From an uncultured Lachnospiraceae bacterium (lineage in GTDB: Bacteria > Bacillota > Clostridia > Lachnospirales > Lachnospiraceae), in NCBI GenBank assembly GCA_910586125.1, contig CAJUHP010000004.1, forward strand, positions 61,840-125,839: a stretch of DNA of 64,000 nt. Direction: 5' to 3'. The notes below the pieces were generated by a model. That model was not told the origin of the DNA and did no database searches. It saw only the letters and a list, made by a program, of their open reading frames with translations. Made by a program: the position numbers and the translations under genes. Below are positions 42,180 to 51,556 of this stretch, piece after piece (the stretch's first letter is position 1; each line of letters starts with the position of its first letter).

Positions 42180-43544
42180 TTAATGAATATAATCCCTCTT
42201 GTAACCAAGCGTCACCTCAAGCGCAATCTCTTCATACGCACCGTTTGCCTGCCGGTAAACGACGACGGACACCGTCTCGCCGCCAGAGAAATATTCCAGC
42301 GCATTCTGTAAATCTTCCTTGCTGCCGATCGGGTACTGGTCAACGGAAGTAATGATGTCCATGGCTTTCAGCCCGGCTTTCTCTGCAGGCGAATTTTCCG
42401 TTACATTGTAGACATACACGCCCTTGGGCATATTGTAATCCTTGGAAGAGCTGTCATCCACCGATACGGGCTGGATTCCCAGATAGGAAGCATCCTGACT
42501 GTCCACCTTTTCACGGGATTCCCACTGCATCATATCGCGGATCAGATCTGTCACCAGTGAAATCGGAATCGCATAGTTCATGCCTTCCACTTTGGTGTCG
42601 GAAACCTTTGCCGTATTGATGCCGATCACCTCGCCGGAGGCATTTAAGAGCGCGCCGCCGCTGTTGCCGGGGTTGATGGCCGCGGAGGTCTGCAGTACGG
42701 TCAGTGTCGTGCCGTCATTGGTCGTCACTTTCCGATCCAGGGCGCTGACGCAGCCGGTCGTCACGGACTGTCCATATCCCAACGCATTGCCGATGGCTAC
42801 CACTCCCTGCCCGATACGCAGCTCGTCGGAGTCTCCCAGCGTTGCAATGGCGATGGCGTTCTTTGTCTCATCGGACAGAGAGTCCAAAGGAATGGAGATA
42901 ATGGCGATATCCGAGCTGGCCTTGGACGCTTTGACCGTGGCCTGCGCCGAACTGCCGTCCACAAACTGAACGGTCAGGCTTTTATTGTCAGCCACCACAT
43001 GATTGTTGGTGACGATAAACAGCTCCTCTTCATTTTGTCCGATAATGATACCGGAACCGCTGCTCTCCGTGGGAATCTCTGCATAGTCCTGCCAGAAACC
43101 AAATCCCTGGCTGCTGTAAACACCGGTATTGACGATGGAAACTACCGAGGGGATGACCGACGCCACCATATCCGATACATCGGTCAGAAGCACTGTACCG
43201 GGCTTGTTCTGGTTGGCCACCGTGGTCGTCTGCGGGATCGTTTCTTTCGGTTCTGTCTCTTTCTCCGAACTGTCCTTGTCCTGCCTGTTATCCGCGTTTA
43301 CCCAGCTTTCTTTTAACTGGCCCACCAGGGTGTGCGCACTGTAACCCCCGGCCGCCGCCAGACCCACGAGAAGCAGCATTCCAAACGTCACAACTATGAC
43401 CCGGCCTACGCCGCCCCGCTTTTTCGGAGTGGAAAATCTGTCGTCAAAGACCGTCTCATCCTGGCTGAAATCCGCTGCAAAATCGTTTGATTCCCCCCTG
43501 GAATTCTCATCTCTGTTTTCATTGAATTCTTCGTATTCGTTCAT
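42180..43544 (-). CDS. htrA: HtrA/DegP-like membrane serine protease with PDZ domain
   Basis: The protein has 454 residues: an acidic cytoplasmic N terminus (1-40), one membrane helix (about 48-68), a flexible linker, an S1C protease domain with the triad H182 (TNNHVVA), D212 (SSDIAII) and S295 (NPGNSGGAL), and a C-terminal PDZ domain with GVYVYNVTENSPAEKAGLK. It degrades or refolds damaged proteins outside the membrane. ATG with AAGGA upstream. It stands next to clpX and an S8 protease, a local group of proteolysis genes. Its gene is separated by 142 bp from the LCP gene. Confidence 0.95.
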   Translation of the reverse strand: MNEYEEFNENRDENSRGESNDFAADFSQDETVFDDRFSTPKKRGGVGRVIVVTFGMLLLVGLAAAGGYSAHTLVGQLKESWVNADNRQDKDSSEKETEPKETIPQTTTVANQNKPGTVLLTDVSDMVASVIPSVVSIVNTGVYSSQGFGFWQDYAEIPTESSGSGIIIGQNEEELFIVTNNHVVADNKSLTVQFVDGSSAQATVKASKASSDIAIISIPLDSLSDETKNAIAIATLGDSDELRIGQGVVAIGNALGYGQSVTTGCVSALDRKVTTNDGTTLTVLQTSAAINPGNSGGALLNASGEVIGINTAKVSDTKVEGMNYAIPISLVTDLIRDMMQWESREKVDSQDASYLGIQPVSVDDSSSKDYNMPKGVYVYNVTENSPAEKAGLKAMDIITSVDQYPIGSKEDLQNALEYFSGGETVSVVVYRQANGAYEEIALEVTLGYKRDYIH

Positions 43545-43686
43545 GCCGGTACATCCTTTCTATCAAGATAAACATCTGTACAGGTGTTTTCTGTTTGTAT
43601 GCCTATACTATAAAAAAAAGATGTGTTAAAACTGTGAGGAAACCTTTAAAAAAATATGGAAAAAAATACGGCCTGCCCTTCTCTCC

Positions 43687-44859
43687 TCAATCCGGCGCGG
43701 AGATCCCGGAATATTTTTCGATATACTTGCTGATCGCCTTGACAGTCTCCGACGCCTCGTAATCCTCGTTCTCGTAGAGAAGCTGATGCAGGCGCACTAC
43801 ATTCTGCTCCAGGCCCACAGGGAAGACAAAGTCTGCGCCCCCCTCTTTGACTTTTTTTGCCTGCTTGTCAAAAGGAAATCCCAGTGTCTCCACAATGTTG
43901 AAGCGCGCGATCACCTCGGCCAGAGGAATCAATTCGCTGACCTCAATATTTGTGGAAACATACTGCGGAATCTCGTTCAAGATACTGATTAACGTGGGAA
44001 GGCTCGCTGTCTTTGCCTTCTCCAGCATCAGGTTCACCACCTGCCGCTGCCGCTCGGCCCGCCCATAATCGTTGTCTATGTAGCGGATGCGGCAGAACGC
44101 CACGGCCTGTACGCCGTTGAGATGCTGGTATCCCGGCGCATAGATATAATCCGATTCAAAGTCGTCCGGGTCCGTAAAAAGACCGGTGGAGTTTCTGGTC
44201 TCCTGAATGTAGCCGTTGATATATTTCATCATGGAATCCGGCACTTCAATATCGATCCCTCCCAGCAGATCAATGGTCCGGGCCACGGCATACCAGTTTA
44301 CCGCCACATACTCCGTAATGTTCAGATCAAAATTCCGGTTCAAAGCCCCCAGTCCGCCCAGTGCGCCGTCCCGCCAGTACATGGTCGTCATCTTCCGGTA
44401 AGCGTCCGTATCCTGAGAATCGTTCATGAACGTATCCCGAAAAACAGAAACCAACTTGATATCGCCGGTTTCATTGTTGATGCAGACCAGCATGACCACA
44501 TCGGCATGTCCCTTCTCCTTGGTCATATCTCTGGCGTCGGTGCCGAACACCGCAAAGGTCCGGTATCCCTTCAGTGAAATAAGCGTATTTTCCGACAGAT
44601 CCGTGTTCACCTTCACATCGCCTCTGGAAAAATCCGCCTTGATAATGCTGTCCCATCTCGTCACCAGATACACGGCGATCAGCAATACGATTAAAACCAG
44701 CCCTTCCAACACCAGAATCGCCGCTTTGCGGCGGCGGCGTTTTTTGGTTCGTACCTCGTTTTGACGTTTGTCCTGATATGTTCTCTCTGCGATCTCCTCC
44801 GCCGTTACAGAACGGCTTCTGTGCTTTACCGGCGGGGCCTTTTCTCTCCCTCTCGCCAT
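43687..44859 (-). CDS. LytR-CpsA-Psr (LCP) family glycopolymer ligase
   Basis: The protein has 390 residues. A basic cytoplasmic start with RRRRKAA and one membrane helix (about 48-68) lead to the LCP domain, which transfers undecaprenyl-linked polymers to peptidoglycan. Conserved parts are FGTDARDMTKEKGHADVVML, VSVFRDTFMND, FCRIRYIDNDYGRAERQRQV, carrying the arginine and aspartate residues that bind the pyrophosphate. Perfect AGGAGG before the ATG. It is 14 bp after the second initiating sugar transferase, so it most likely anchors the glycan of this second locus to the wall. Confidence 0.95.
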   Translation of the reverse strand: MARGREKAPPVKHRSRSVTAEEIAERTYQDKRQNEVRTKKRRRRKAAILVLEGLVLIVLLIAVYLVTRWDSIIKADFSRGDVKVNTDLSENTLISLKGYRTFAVFGTDARDMTKEKGHADVVMLVCINNETGDIKLVSVFRDTFMNDSQDTDAYRKMTTMYWRDGALGGLGALNRNFDLNITEYVAVNWYAVARTIDLLGGIDIEVPDSMMKYINGYIQETRNSTGLFTDPDDFESDYIYAPGYQHLNGVQAVAFCRIRYIDNDYGRAERQRQVVNLMLEKAKTASLPTLISILNEIPQYVSTNIEVSELIPLAEVIARFNIVETLGFPFDKQAKKVKEGGADFVFPVGLEQNVVRLHQLLYENEDYEASETVKAISKYIEKYSGISAPD

Positions 44860-44873
44860 AAAAAACCTCCTGT

Positions 44874-46295
44874 TTAATACGCATTTTTATTGATAAATCC
44901 GTGAACCACCGTCAGAAACAGAATTTTAATATCAAATCCCACGGTCCAGTTTTCTATATAATACAGATCATAGTCGATTCGTTTGCGGATCGACGTGTCG
45001 CCGCGGTAGCCGTTGACCTGGGCCCAGCCGGTCATGCCGGGCCGCACCTGATGCTTGACCATATAGCGGGGAATTTCCTCCCGAAATTTTTCCACAAAAA
45101 ACGGCCGCTCCGGGCGGGGCCCCACCAGGCTCATATCCCCCTTTAACACATTGACAAGCTGCGGCAGCTCGTCCAGGCTTGTCTTGCGGATCAACCGTCC
45201 CACCTTTGTCACGCGGCTATCCCCTGCTTTCGTCCACTCTTTCTTCTCTTCTCCCGGCCTCTGCACGCGCATGGAGCGAAACTTGTACATGGCAAAGGCG
45301 CGGTTATGAAGCCCCACTCTCTCCTGGCGGAAAATCACCGGACCGGGTGAGGACAGACGGACTGCCAGATATGTCAGAAGCATAACCGGGGAAAAAACAA
45401 TGAGCGCCAGTACCGAGCCTACGATATCAAAAATCCTTTTGATGGTGGCGTTAAACGAATCGGTCAGCGGTACATGACGGATGTGAACCACAGGCAGACC
45501 AACCAAATCTTCGGTAAAGGGTCTGGTGGGAATGATATTATTGTAGTCGGGTACAAACTTGGTATGAACGCCGGATTTCTCGCAAACGGCCACGATATGC
45601 TCCAGTTTGTCATACTCGTTCAGCCCCAGCGTAATCACAATCTCATCCAGGCGGTTTACTGCCAGGATATCTCCCAGCTCTTCGGTGGAGCCGATGACAT
45701 GAATCCCGCGGTACTCATATCCCCAATCCGTATTGTCGTCCAGAATCCCGCGGATTTTATATCCCCAGACCGGATTCTCCATGGTCCGGTCAATATAGCC
45801 GAACGCAGCCCGGCTCAAGCCGACCAAAAGTACATGCTTCTGATTATAGCCCTTGCGGCGGAACTGCCGCAGAGCCTGGCGGACACTGTAGCGAAACAAT
45901 ACGTCCCCCGCCGAATTTATCAAAAAAAACATCGCCAGCATGGGACGGGAAAAGTCCTGCAGACGTTCTTTTCCCAAAAACAGAATCAGAGAGAAGACCA
46001 ACAGCACGATCAGATTCGCCTGCAGAATGCTGTTTACCTCCCGGATACTCTGCGTCGCCCGCTTCGGCGCATACAGGCGCAGCACCCAGTAAACACACAG
46101 CAGGCAGGGAACCAGGAAAAAGAGAGCCGACATATACTGATCAAAACGGTACACGGCCTTAACCGGACCGGTGAACGCGCTGAATATCTGCAGCCGGAAC
46201 ACACAAAAGTAAGCCGCCAGATACGCGGCCACAGCAACCAGCGCATCCAGCAGTACCGCCAGATTATTCAAACGTTTTTGATTCTCTTTGATCAC
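44874..46295 (-). CDS. Polyprenyl glycosylphosphotransferase (WbaP/WcaJ-type, long form)
   Basis: The protein has 473 residues. Four to five N-terminal membrane helices (to about residue 130) are followed by a nucleotide-binding-like fold (HVLLVGLSRAAFGYIDRTM), another helix and the bacterial sugar transferase core: FRQERVGLHNRAFAMYKFRS, TSLDELPQLVNVLKGDMSLV, GPRPERPFFV. It loads the first sugar-1-phosphate on undecaprenyl phosphate for the second glycan locus. GTG start, AGGAGA upstream, own promoter at 46352. Compare with the short initiator at 21076. Confidence 0.95.
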   Translation of the reverse strand: MIKENQKRLNNLAVLLDALVAVAAYLAAYFCVFRLQIFSAFTGPVKAVYRFDQYMSALFFLVPCLLCVYWVLRLYAPKRATQSIREVNSILQANLIVLLVFSLILFLGKERLQDFSRPMLAMFFLINSAGDVLFRYSVRQALRQFRRKGYNQKHVLLVGLSRAAFGYIDRTMENPVWGYKIRGILDDNTDWGYEYRGIHVIGSTEELGDILAVNRLDEIVITLGLNEYDKLEHIVAVCEKSGVHTKFVPDYNNIIPTRPFTEDLVGLPVVHIRHVPLTDSFNATIKRIFDIVGSVLALIVFSPVMLLTYLAVRLSSPGPVIFRQERVGLHNRAFAMYKFRSMRVQRPGEEKKEWTKAGDSRVTKVGRLIRKTSLDELPQLVNVLKGDMSLVGPRPERPFFVEKFREEIPRYMVKHQVRPGMTGWAQVNGYRGDTSIRKRIDYDLYYIENWTVGFDIKILFLTVVHGFINKNAY

Positions 46296-46351
46296 GGTCT
46301 TTCTCCTGAAGTGGAATGATCCGGGCCGGACAAGCCGGACCCTATTGTGCT

Positions 46352-46380
46352 ATATTACCCCAATCCCGGCCAGATTGCAA
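46352..46380 (-). promoter_or_regulatory. Promoter of the sugar transferase-LCP pair
   Basis: On the minus strand TTGCAA (46380-46375), 17-base spacer, TAATAT (46357-46352), inside the 107-bp gap after a GT2 gene. Confidence 0.55.
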
Positions 46381-46402
46381 GGAAAAACAAGAGATCGTTT
46401 TC

Positions 46403-47476
46403 TTAAACTTTTCTGATCCGGCGCTTTAGAAATTCGTAAGCATAGATAAACGTATTGCCGATCAGCTCGCCCTCGATCTGCAGATACCGCCGGAAATTCT
46501 CCGCCCGAAAGCGGACTCTCCGGCACCGGTTCAAGGTCCGAAAGCCTTCTTTCAGGCCGCCGACGTACTCCTCTCGAAACCCTCTTTTGGTGAAAAAACG
46601 GATTTTAACCATATAGCCGAACGCCAAGGGAACCGCATTGAGCAAAAGCTGCGCCGGCGGCATGTTCTTGTAATTCAGATAGACGCTGTTGCGGGCCGCC
46701 AGGCGCACCTTGAAAGGATTATATTTGGAGCCGCTGGTTCCGCTGCCCACATGATACACGACCGCCTCCGGACAATACCAGTTTTCATAGCCGGCAATCC
46801 GCGCCCTATAGCCAACGTCCAGATCCTCCAGATAGGCAAAATGCGCCTCGTCAAAATATCCGATTTTGCAAAAGACGCGGCGTCGGTAGATGGCGGCTCC
46901 GGCACAGGCGGCAAAAACCCGCCTGGCCTTCGTATAGCCGTCGCTCCTCTGCCCCACCCCCCGCTGAAATCCCCATCCGATCACGGTATACAGATCTCCC
47001 GCGTCATCCATTCGGCTCTTGTCATAAAGCTGAATCATCTTGCTGCTGACGGAAAAGATGCGCGGCGAGCGTTCTATGGCTTCCTCCAACGAGCGGATAT
47101 AATCCGGATCGACCTCGGTATCGTTATTTAAGAGAATCACATACTCCGTAACCGCCGCCCGAATCCCCCGGTTCACCGCTGCGGAAAATCCGGTGTTTTT
47201 TGAGAGCGCCAGCAGATAAATCGGAAAGCTTCTGCCCTGGCCGTCTTCTCGCTCTTTTTCCGGCGCGACTTGGCTCTTTCCCGGCAGGCGTTCTCCCGGC
47301 CGAAGACGCTTCAGCCCCGGCAGATTTTTCTTCATCCAGGCCACGCTTTTATCCGTTGAGCCGTTGTCCACCACCAGAACGCAGAAATCCTTCTGAGACT
47401 GTCTGTCCAGCGCCTGAAAACAGGCTTCCATAAAATGTTCTCCGTTATAATTGGGTATGATTACCGTTGTTTTCAT
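46403..47476 (-). CDS. Glycosyltransferase, family GT2 (rhamnosyltransferase-like)
   Basis: The protein has 357 residues. TVIIPNYNGEHFMEACFQAL starts the GT-A fold; VVDNGSTD binds the nucleotide and LLNNDTEVDP is the DxD region. FAYLEDLDVGYRARIAGYEN is a further conserved block of the WbbL/rhamnosyltransferase group. A basic C terminus follows. It is the last of four GT2 genes of the second glycan operon; ATG start 56 bp after its neighbour. Confidence 0.93.
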   Translation of the reverse strand: MKTTVIIPNYNGEHFMEACFQALDRQSQKDFCVLVVDNGSTDKSVAWMKKNLPGLKRLRPGERLPGKSQVAPEKEREDGQGRSFPIYLLALSKNTGFSAAVNRGIRAAVTEYVILLNNDTEVDPDYIRSLEEAIERSPRIFSVSSKMIQLYDKSRMDDAGDLYTVIGWGFQRGVGQRSDGYTKARRVFAACAGAAIYRRRVFCKIGYFDEAHFAYLEDLDVGYRARIAGYENWYCPEAVVYHVGSGTSGSKYNPFKVRLAARNSVYLNYKNMPPAQLLLNAVPLAFGYMVKIRFFTKRGFREEYVGGLKEGFRTLNRCRRVRFRAENFRRYLQIEGELIGNTFIYAYEFLKRRIRKV

Positions 47477-47532
47477 CGTTCACCTGTCCTCATAAGCGCC
47501 GGGGATTCTCTTTTTTGCAGAACCCCAGGCGT

Positions 47533-49374
47533 CTATAAAACCCTCTTCTCATAGTCAATTTCATAGGGATTTCGCAGCGTAAAATCGTTGCGGGCCAATG
47601 TCAGATTGATATTGTAGCAGGGATCGCCGGCACGCAGCGTCTTCTCCCACTTTTCCTTGAACCGATCCATCTCCCCGTTAAACCGGGCCACCTTCTGCGG
47701 CGTATTCTCCAGTCCTCTGGTCTTGGACTCGTAATGATATGCTTCCACCTGCGCGTTGTACAGAACACCATAACCGGCCTGCCCTGCCTTCAGGCACAGA
47801 TCTACATCGTTGAACGCCACAGCCAGATCCTCTGAAAAACCGCCGACCGCCTCAAAAACCTGACGGCCAATCATCAGGCAGGCTGCCGTCACAGCGCTCA
47901 GGCGCTGGGTACACCGGTCCCTGGCCATATAGCCGAAATCGTACCGCGGCAGCCCCGCAAAGGCATGTCCGGCCACACCGCCCAGCCCCACAATCACACC
48001 GGCATGCTGCACCGCGTCGTCCCCGTAGTACAGCCTGGCCCCCACGATGCCGATCTCCGGGCGCATACAGGGATTTAAAAGTCCGTCAACACAGTCGTGT
48101 GTAATCATCTCCAGATCATTGTTCAAAAGCCACAGATACTCACCGCGGGCAAAGGACGCGCCGAAATTGTTGATGGCAGAATAATTGAATTCCCCCTCCC
48201 AGACCACCACCCGCAAATCCGGGATTTCCGCCTTCAGCCGCTCGTAACAGGCAAAGGTCTCCGGCTGTGTGCTGTTGTTTTCTACAATCAGCCACTCCAG
48301 CTTTTGATATGCGGTGTGTGTTCGCACGCTGGAAATTGTGCGCTCCAGATCTTCCCGGTGATCCTTATTCGGGATAATCACCGTGACAAGCGGATCGTAC
48401 GGCCTTTCGTAACAGGTTTCGTACATTCCCGGCTTGACGCCCTCCTTCACCTGGGCTTTGATTCCCAGTCTTTCATAGTGCGCCAAAACAGCCCGTGCGC
48501 CCGCCTCAAAGGCATACCGCTTGCTGTCCGGATTTTCGGCCGTCGAGGCCGGATGACAGCGCCAGTGATAGAGAATTTTGGGGATATGAACAATCTTTCT
48601 GGCCTTTTCGGTACAGCGGAAAATGAAGTCGTAATCCTGCGCCCCGTCAAAATCCGGCGAAAAACCGCCCGCTTCTTCGGCCAGGCTGCGGCGCACCGCC
48701 GTCAGGTGACAGATATAATTCATGCTGCGCAGAAGGTCTTCATTGAAATCCGGTTTAAAATGCGGCTCATAGTATTTTTTCCCTTTCGGGTCCACCTTAT
48801 CCTCGTCCGAGTACAGAAAATCCGTTTCCGCGTCGGCCCGTATGGCCGCGGCCAGGCTGTACAGAGCATCCGGCGCCAGCAGATCATCGTGGTCGGCCAG
48901 CACGATATAGTCCCCCTGTGCCATCGAGAGCGCTTCGTTGGTATTGCCGGCAATCCCCCGATTCTCCCCCAGAAAACGGTAATGAATCCTGGCATCCGTC
49001 TGCTCTCCTTCAAGCCATGCGCAGGGTTTGCTGCTTCCGTCCGCCAGACACAGTTCCCAGTTGTCATAGGTCTGGCGCTGCACCGAGTCAATCAGAGCTT
49101 CCAGATACGCCTGCGGCGTGTGATACATGGGGACGGCAATGCTGAAAAACGGATGATTTTTTTCTTCTTTCCACGCGGCGCTTTCCCGGCGCTGGCGCTC
49201 CAATTCATATGCAGAGGGGAGCGCGCCCTTCTGCCATTTTTCATAGCTGACCGTCTCCAGACGAAAAAATTTATTGTGAATCTTTTTGAAACCCTTCTTT
49301 GCCCCATTTTTTTTAAAATACAAAACGGTCTTCGCCAGCAGGTTTTTCGGCCTGCGCTCTGTCTGAACCTCCAT
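47533..49374 (-). CDS. Two-domain GT2 glycosyltransferase
   Basis: The protein has 613 residues with a basic N terminus (about 1-75), then a first GT2 domain (FSIAVPMYHTPQAYLEALID, LADGSS, LADHDDLLAPDA, FLYSDEDK) and a second from about residue 330 (VTVIIPNKDHREDLERTISS, IVENNSTQP, LWLLNNDLEMITHD, VAFNDVDLCLKAGQAGYG). Both have DxD-type residues, so both may be active, giving alternate sugar additions as in rhamnan-type polymer synthesis. Operon partner of the two genes upstream, which share this design. Confidence 0.92.
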   Translation of the reverse strand: MEVQTERRPKNLLAKTVLYFKKNGAKKGFKKIHNKFFRLETVSYEKWQKGALPSAYELERQRRESAAWKEEKNHPFFSIAVPMYHTPQAYLEALIDSVQRQTYDNWELCLADGSSKPCAWLEGEQTDARIHYRFLGENRGIAGNTNEALSMAQGDYIVLADHDDLLAPDALYSLAAAIRADAETDFLYSDEDKVDPKGKKYYEPHFKPDFNEDLLRSMNYICHLTAVRRSLAEEAGGFSPDFDGAQDYDFIFRCTEKARKIVHIPKILYHWRCHPASTAENPDSKRYAFEAGARAVLAHYERLGIKAQVKEGVKPGMYETCYERPYDPLVTVIIPNKDHREDLERTISSVRTHTAYQKLEWLIVENNSTQPETFACYERLKAEIPDLRVVVWEGEFNYSAINNFGASFARGEYLWLLNNDLEMITHDCVDGLLNPCMRPEIGIVGARLYYGDDAVQHAGVIVGLGGVAGHAFAGLPRYDFGYMARDRCTQRLSAVTAACLMIGRQVFEAVGGFSEDLAVAFNDVDLCLKAGQAGYGVLYNAQVEAYHYESKTRGLENTPQKVARFNGEMDRFKEKWEKTLRAGDPCYNINLTLARNDFTLRNPYEIDYEKRVL

Positions 49375-49391
49375 GCTCTCTTCTCCCGCTT

Positions 49392-51548
49392 CTATTGTCC
49401 GTCGTGCAGATAGCGGCCGGAAAAATCCGGCGCAATCAAAGTCAGGTTCGGATTGTAGCAGGGATCTCCTTTCTCCTGGTATTCCGGATAGCGCTCCCGC
49501 AAAAGCTGCTGCTCCCTCAGAAAACGCGCCTGCTTCTCGCTGCCATCCTCATATCCTCTGGTGCGGGACTCATAGTGATACAACTGTGCATAGGGCGTAT
49601 AGACCACCAGATATCCTGCCTCACGGGCCCGCAGGCAGAAATCCACGTCATTGTAGGCCACCTGAAAATCGGTGGACAAGCCGCCCAGACGCTCCCAGAC
49701 CTCCCTGCGGCACATCAGGCAGGCCGCCGTCACGGCGCTGAAATCCTGAATCACCGACGCTCTGGCGTAACGGCCCGGATCGTCTCTCTGCGCTCCATAA
49801 AAAATATGGCCGCAGCATCCGGCCAGTTTCATGACCACCCCGGCGTGCTGAATCGTATCGTCAGGGTAAAACAGCTTCGCTCCCACGACGCCCACCTCCG
49901 GACGGCTGCAGATTCCAGCCATCTCCGACAGCCAGTCCGGCGTGATCACCGTGGTATCGTTATTCAGAAGAACCACATAGTCGCCCGTGCTGTGGCTGAC
50001 GCCGAAATTATTGATGGCCGAATAGTTGAACGCGCCGTCCCAGGTCAGAATCCGCACTCTCTCATCGCGTTCCAGCTCTTTGTAATACCGGCGGATCTCC
50101 TCCGTGGTGCTGTTGTTTTCCACAACTAGGATCTCATAGTCCGGCCAGTCTGTGTTTTTCTCTATGGATTCAATACAGGCCGACAAAAGATCCGCCTGAT
50201 CTTTATTGGGAATGAGAATCGAGATCTTCGGATGGCCCGTCACGGCATAACGAACCCGGTAATATCCTGCCCGATTCGTGGACTTGGCCGTCCCGTGCAG
50301 CCCTGTCCGTTCTAAATGCGCCTGCAGCGCCCGCTGGCCGGCCTGCACCGCATAGGGCTTGCTGTCCGGGTTTTCCGCCGTCGAAGCCGGATGCGTCCGC
50401 CAGTGATACAGCACCCTGGGCAGGTGAGCAATCTTTACAGCCTGTTCACTGAGCCGGAGAATCAGATCATAGTCCTGCGCGCCGTCATACTCGCCCAAAA
50501 ATCCGCCCACTTTGGCGAACAGCTCCCGTTTTGCCATCAGAAGATGGCAGATATAGTTGTTGGAGCGGAGAAGATCCGGATTAAAATCCGGTTTAAAATG
50601 CGGCTCATAATAGTGTTTCAAATCCGGCGAAACTTTATCCTCGTCCGAATAGACCAGATCAGCCCCCGTTTTCAGGGCATATTCCACCATCTCCGCCAGC
50701 GCGCTGCTCTCCAGGATATCGTCATGGTCAAGCAGTGCGATCCACTGTCCTTCCGCCAAAGACAGCGCTTCGTTGCTGTTCCCGGCAATTCCCAGATTTC
50801 CGGAAAGCTTCCGGTAACAGATCCGGCTATCTTCCGGCAGGTATTTCCCCCGGTCCACGTTATCTGTGCTGCCGTCTGCCAGGCAGAGCTGCCAGTTTTC
50901 GTAGCTCTGCTGCAGACAGGACTGAAGCATCTGTTCATAGAATTTTACCGGCGTGTTGTAGATGGGTACGACGATGCTGACCGTGGGAAATGTATGCGCC
51001 AGATTTTTCTCCCCGCCAAAAAGTGTTTTCCCGCCGCCTTCTTCCTGCCAGGCCCTGCGATGCTCGGACAGCCAGCGCATATATTTGTTGTCGTCCGTCT
51101 CATACCGGCGGCTCAGCCGCTCTCTCAGGGCTGACGGGCCGCGGGAGAAAAGAAAGCGGATGTCGTCAAAGAACATGGCGGGTGTGGTCATGCGGACCAT
51201 CTTGCGAAACGAAACAAAGCGGCGTCCGCTCTCCTTCTTAAGCTGTTCGTAACGGACCGGGATCGAAATCTTGTGCGTCCCGCTTTCCAGAATCAAATGG
51301 TAACGACGGCCGGCCTCGCAGGGAAACCGGACGTCAAACCCGCAGTCCGGCTGCCGCTCATCGCCCCAGACAGCCAGACAGGCGTCCGGGCGGGAAAGAG
51401 CGCGGACCACCGCCTCCACCGCCGCTCCTTTTGTCTCTGTGACGGTAATCTGTAAAGGCACGCCGTCCATGGATAAGGCCCACCCCATCAGATGGGCTGT
51501 ATCGTCCAACAGTTCAGATTTATCTACATAATATCGAATGGCTTTCAT
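49392..51548 (-). CDS. Two-domain GT2 glycosyltransferase with N-terminal beta domain
   Basis: A 718-residue protein. Residues 1-105 form an extra beta-rich domain (YYVDKSELLDDTAHLMGWAL at the start), also found in the next protein upstream and perhaps involved in glycan binding. The first GT2 domain begins near residue 190 (VSIVVPIYNTPVKFYEQMLQ, LADGSTD, LLDHDDILESSA, LVYSDEDK), and the second near residue 435 (ISILIPNKDQADLLSACIES, VVENNST, VVLLNNDTTVITPD, VAYNDVDFCLRAREAGY). 17 bp separate it from the 613-residue enzyme. It likely extends the polymer by two linkages. Confidence 0.92.
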   Translation of the reverse strand: MKAIRYYVDKSELLDDTAHLMGWALSMDGVPLQITVTETKGAAVEAVVRALSRPDACLAVWGDERQPDCGFDVRFPCEAGRRYHLILESGTHKISIPVRYEQLKKESGRRFVSFRKMVRMTTPAMFFDDIRFLFSRGPSALRERLSRRYETDDNKYMRWLSEHRRAWQEEGGGKTLFGGEKNLAHTFPTVSIVVPIYNTPVKFYEQMLQSCLQQSYENWQLCLADGSTDNVDRGKYLPEDSRICYRKLSGNLGIAGNSNEALSLAEGQWIALLDHDDILESSALAEMVEYALKTGADLVYSDEDKVSPDLKHYYEPHFKPDFNPDLLRSNNYICHLLMAKRELFAKVGGFLGEYDGAQDYDLILRLSEQAVKIAHLPRVLYHWRTHPASTAENPDSKPYAVQAGQRALQAHLERTGLHGTAKSTNRAGYYRVRYAVTGHPKISILIPNKDQADLLSACIESIEKNTDWPDYEILVVENNSTTEEIRRYYKELERDERVRILTWDGAFNYSAINNFGVSHSTGDYVVLLNNDTTVITPDWLSEMAGICSRPEVGVVGAKLFYPDDTIQHAGVVMKLAGCCGHIFYGAQRDDPGRYARASVIQDFSAVTAACLMCRREVWERLGGLSTDFQVAYNDVDFCLRAREAGYLVVYTPYAQLYHYESRTRGYEDGSEKQARFLREQQLLRERYPEYQEKGDPCYNPNLTLIAPDFSGRYLHDGQ

Positions 51549-51556
51549 TCCGGCTC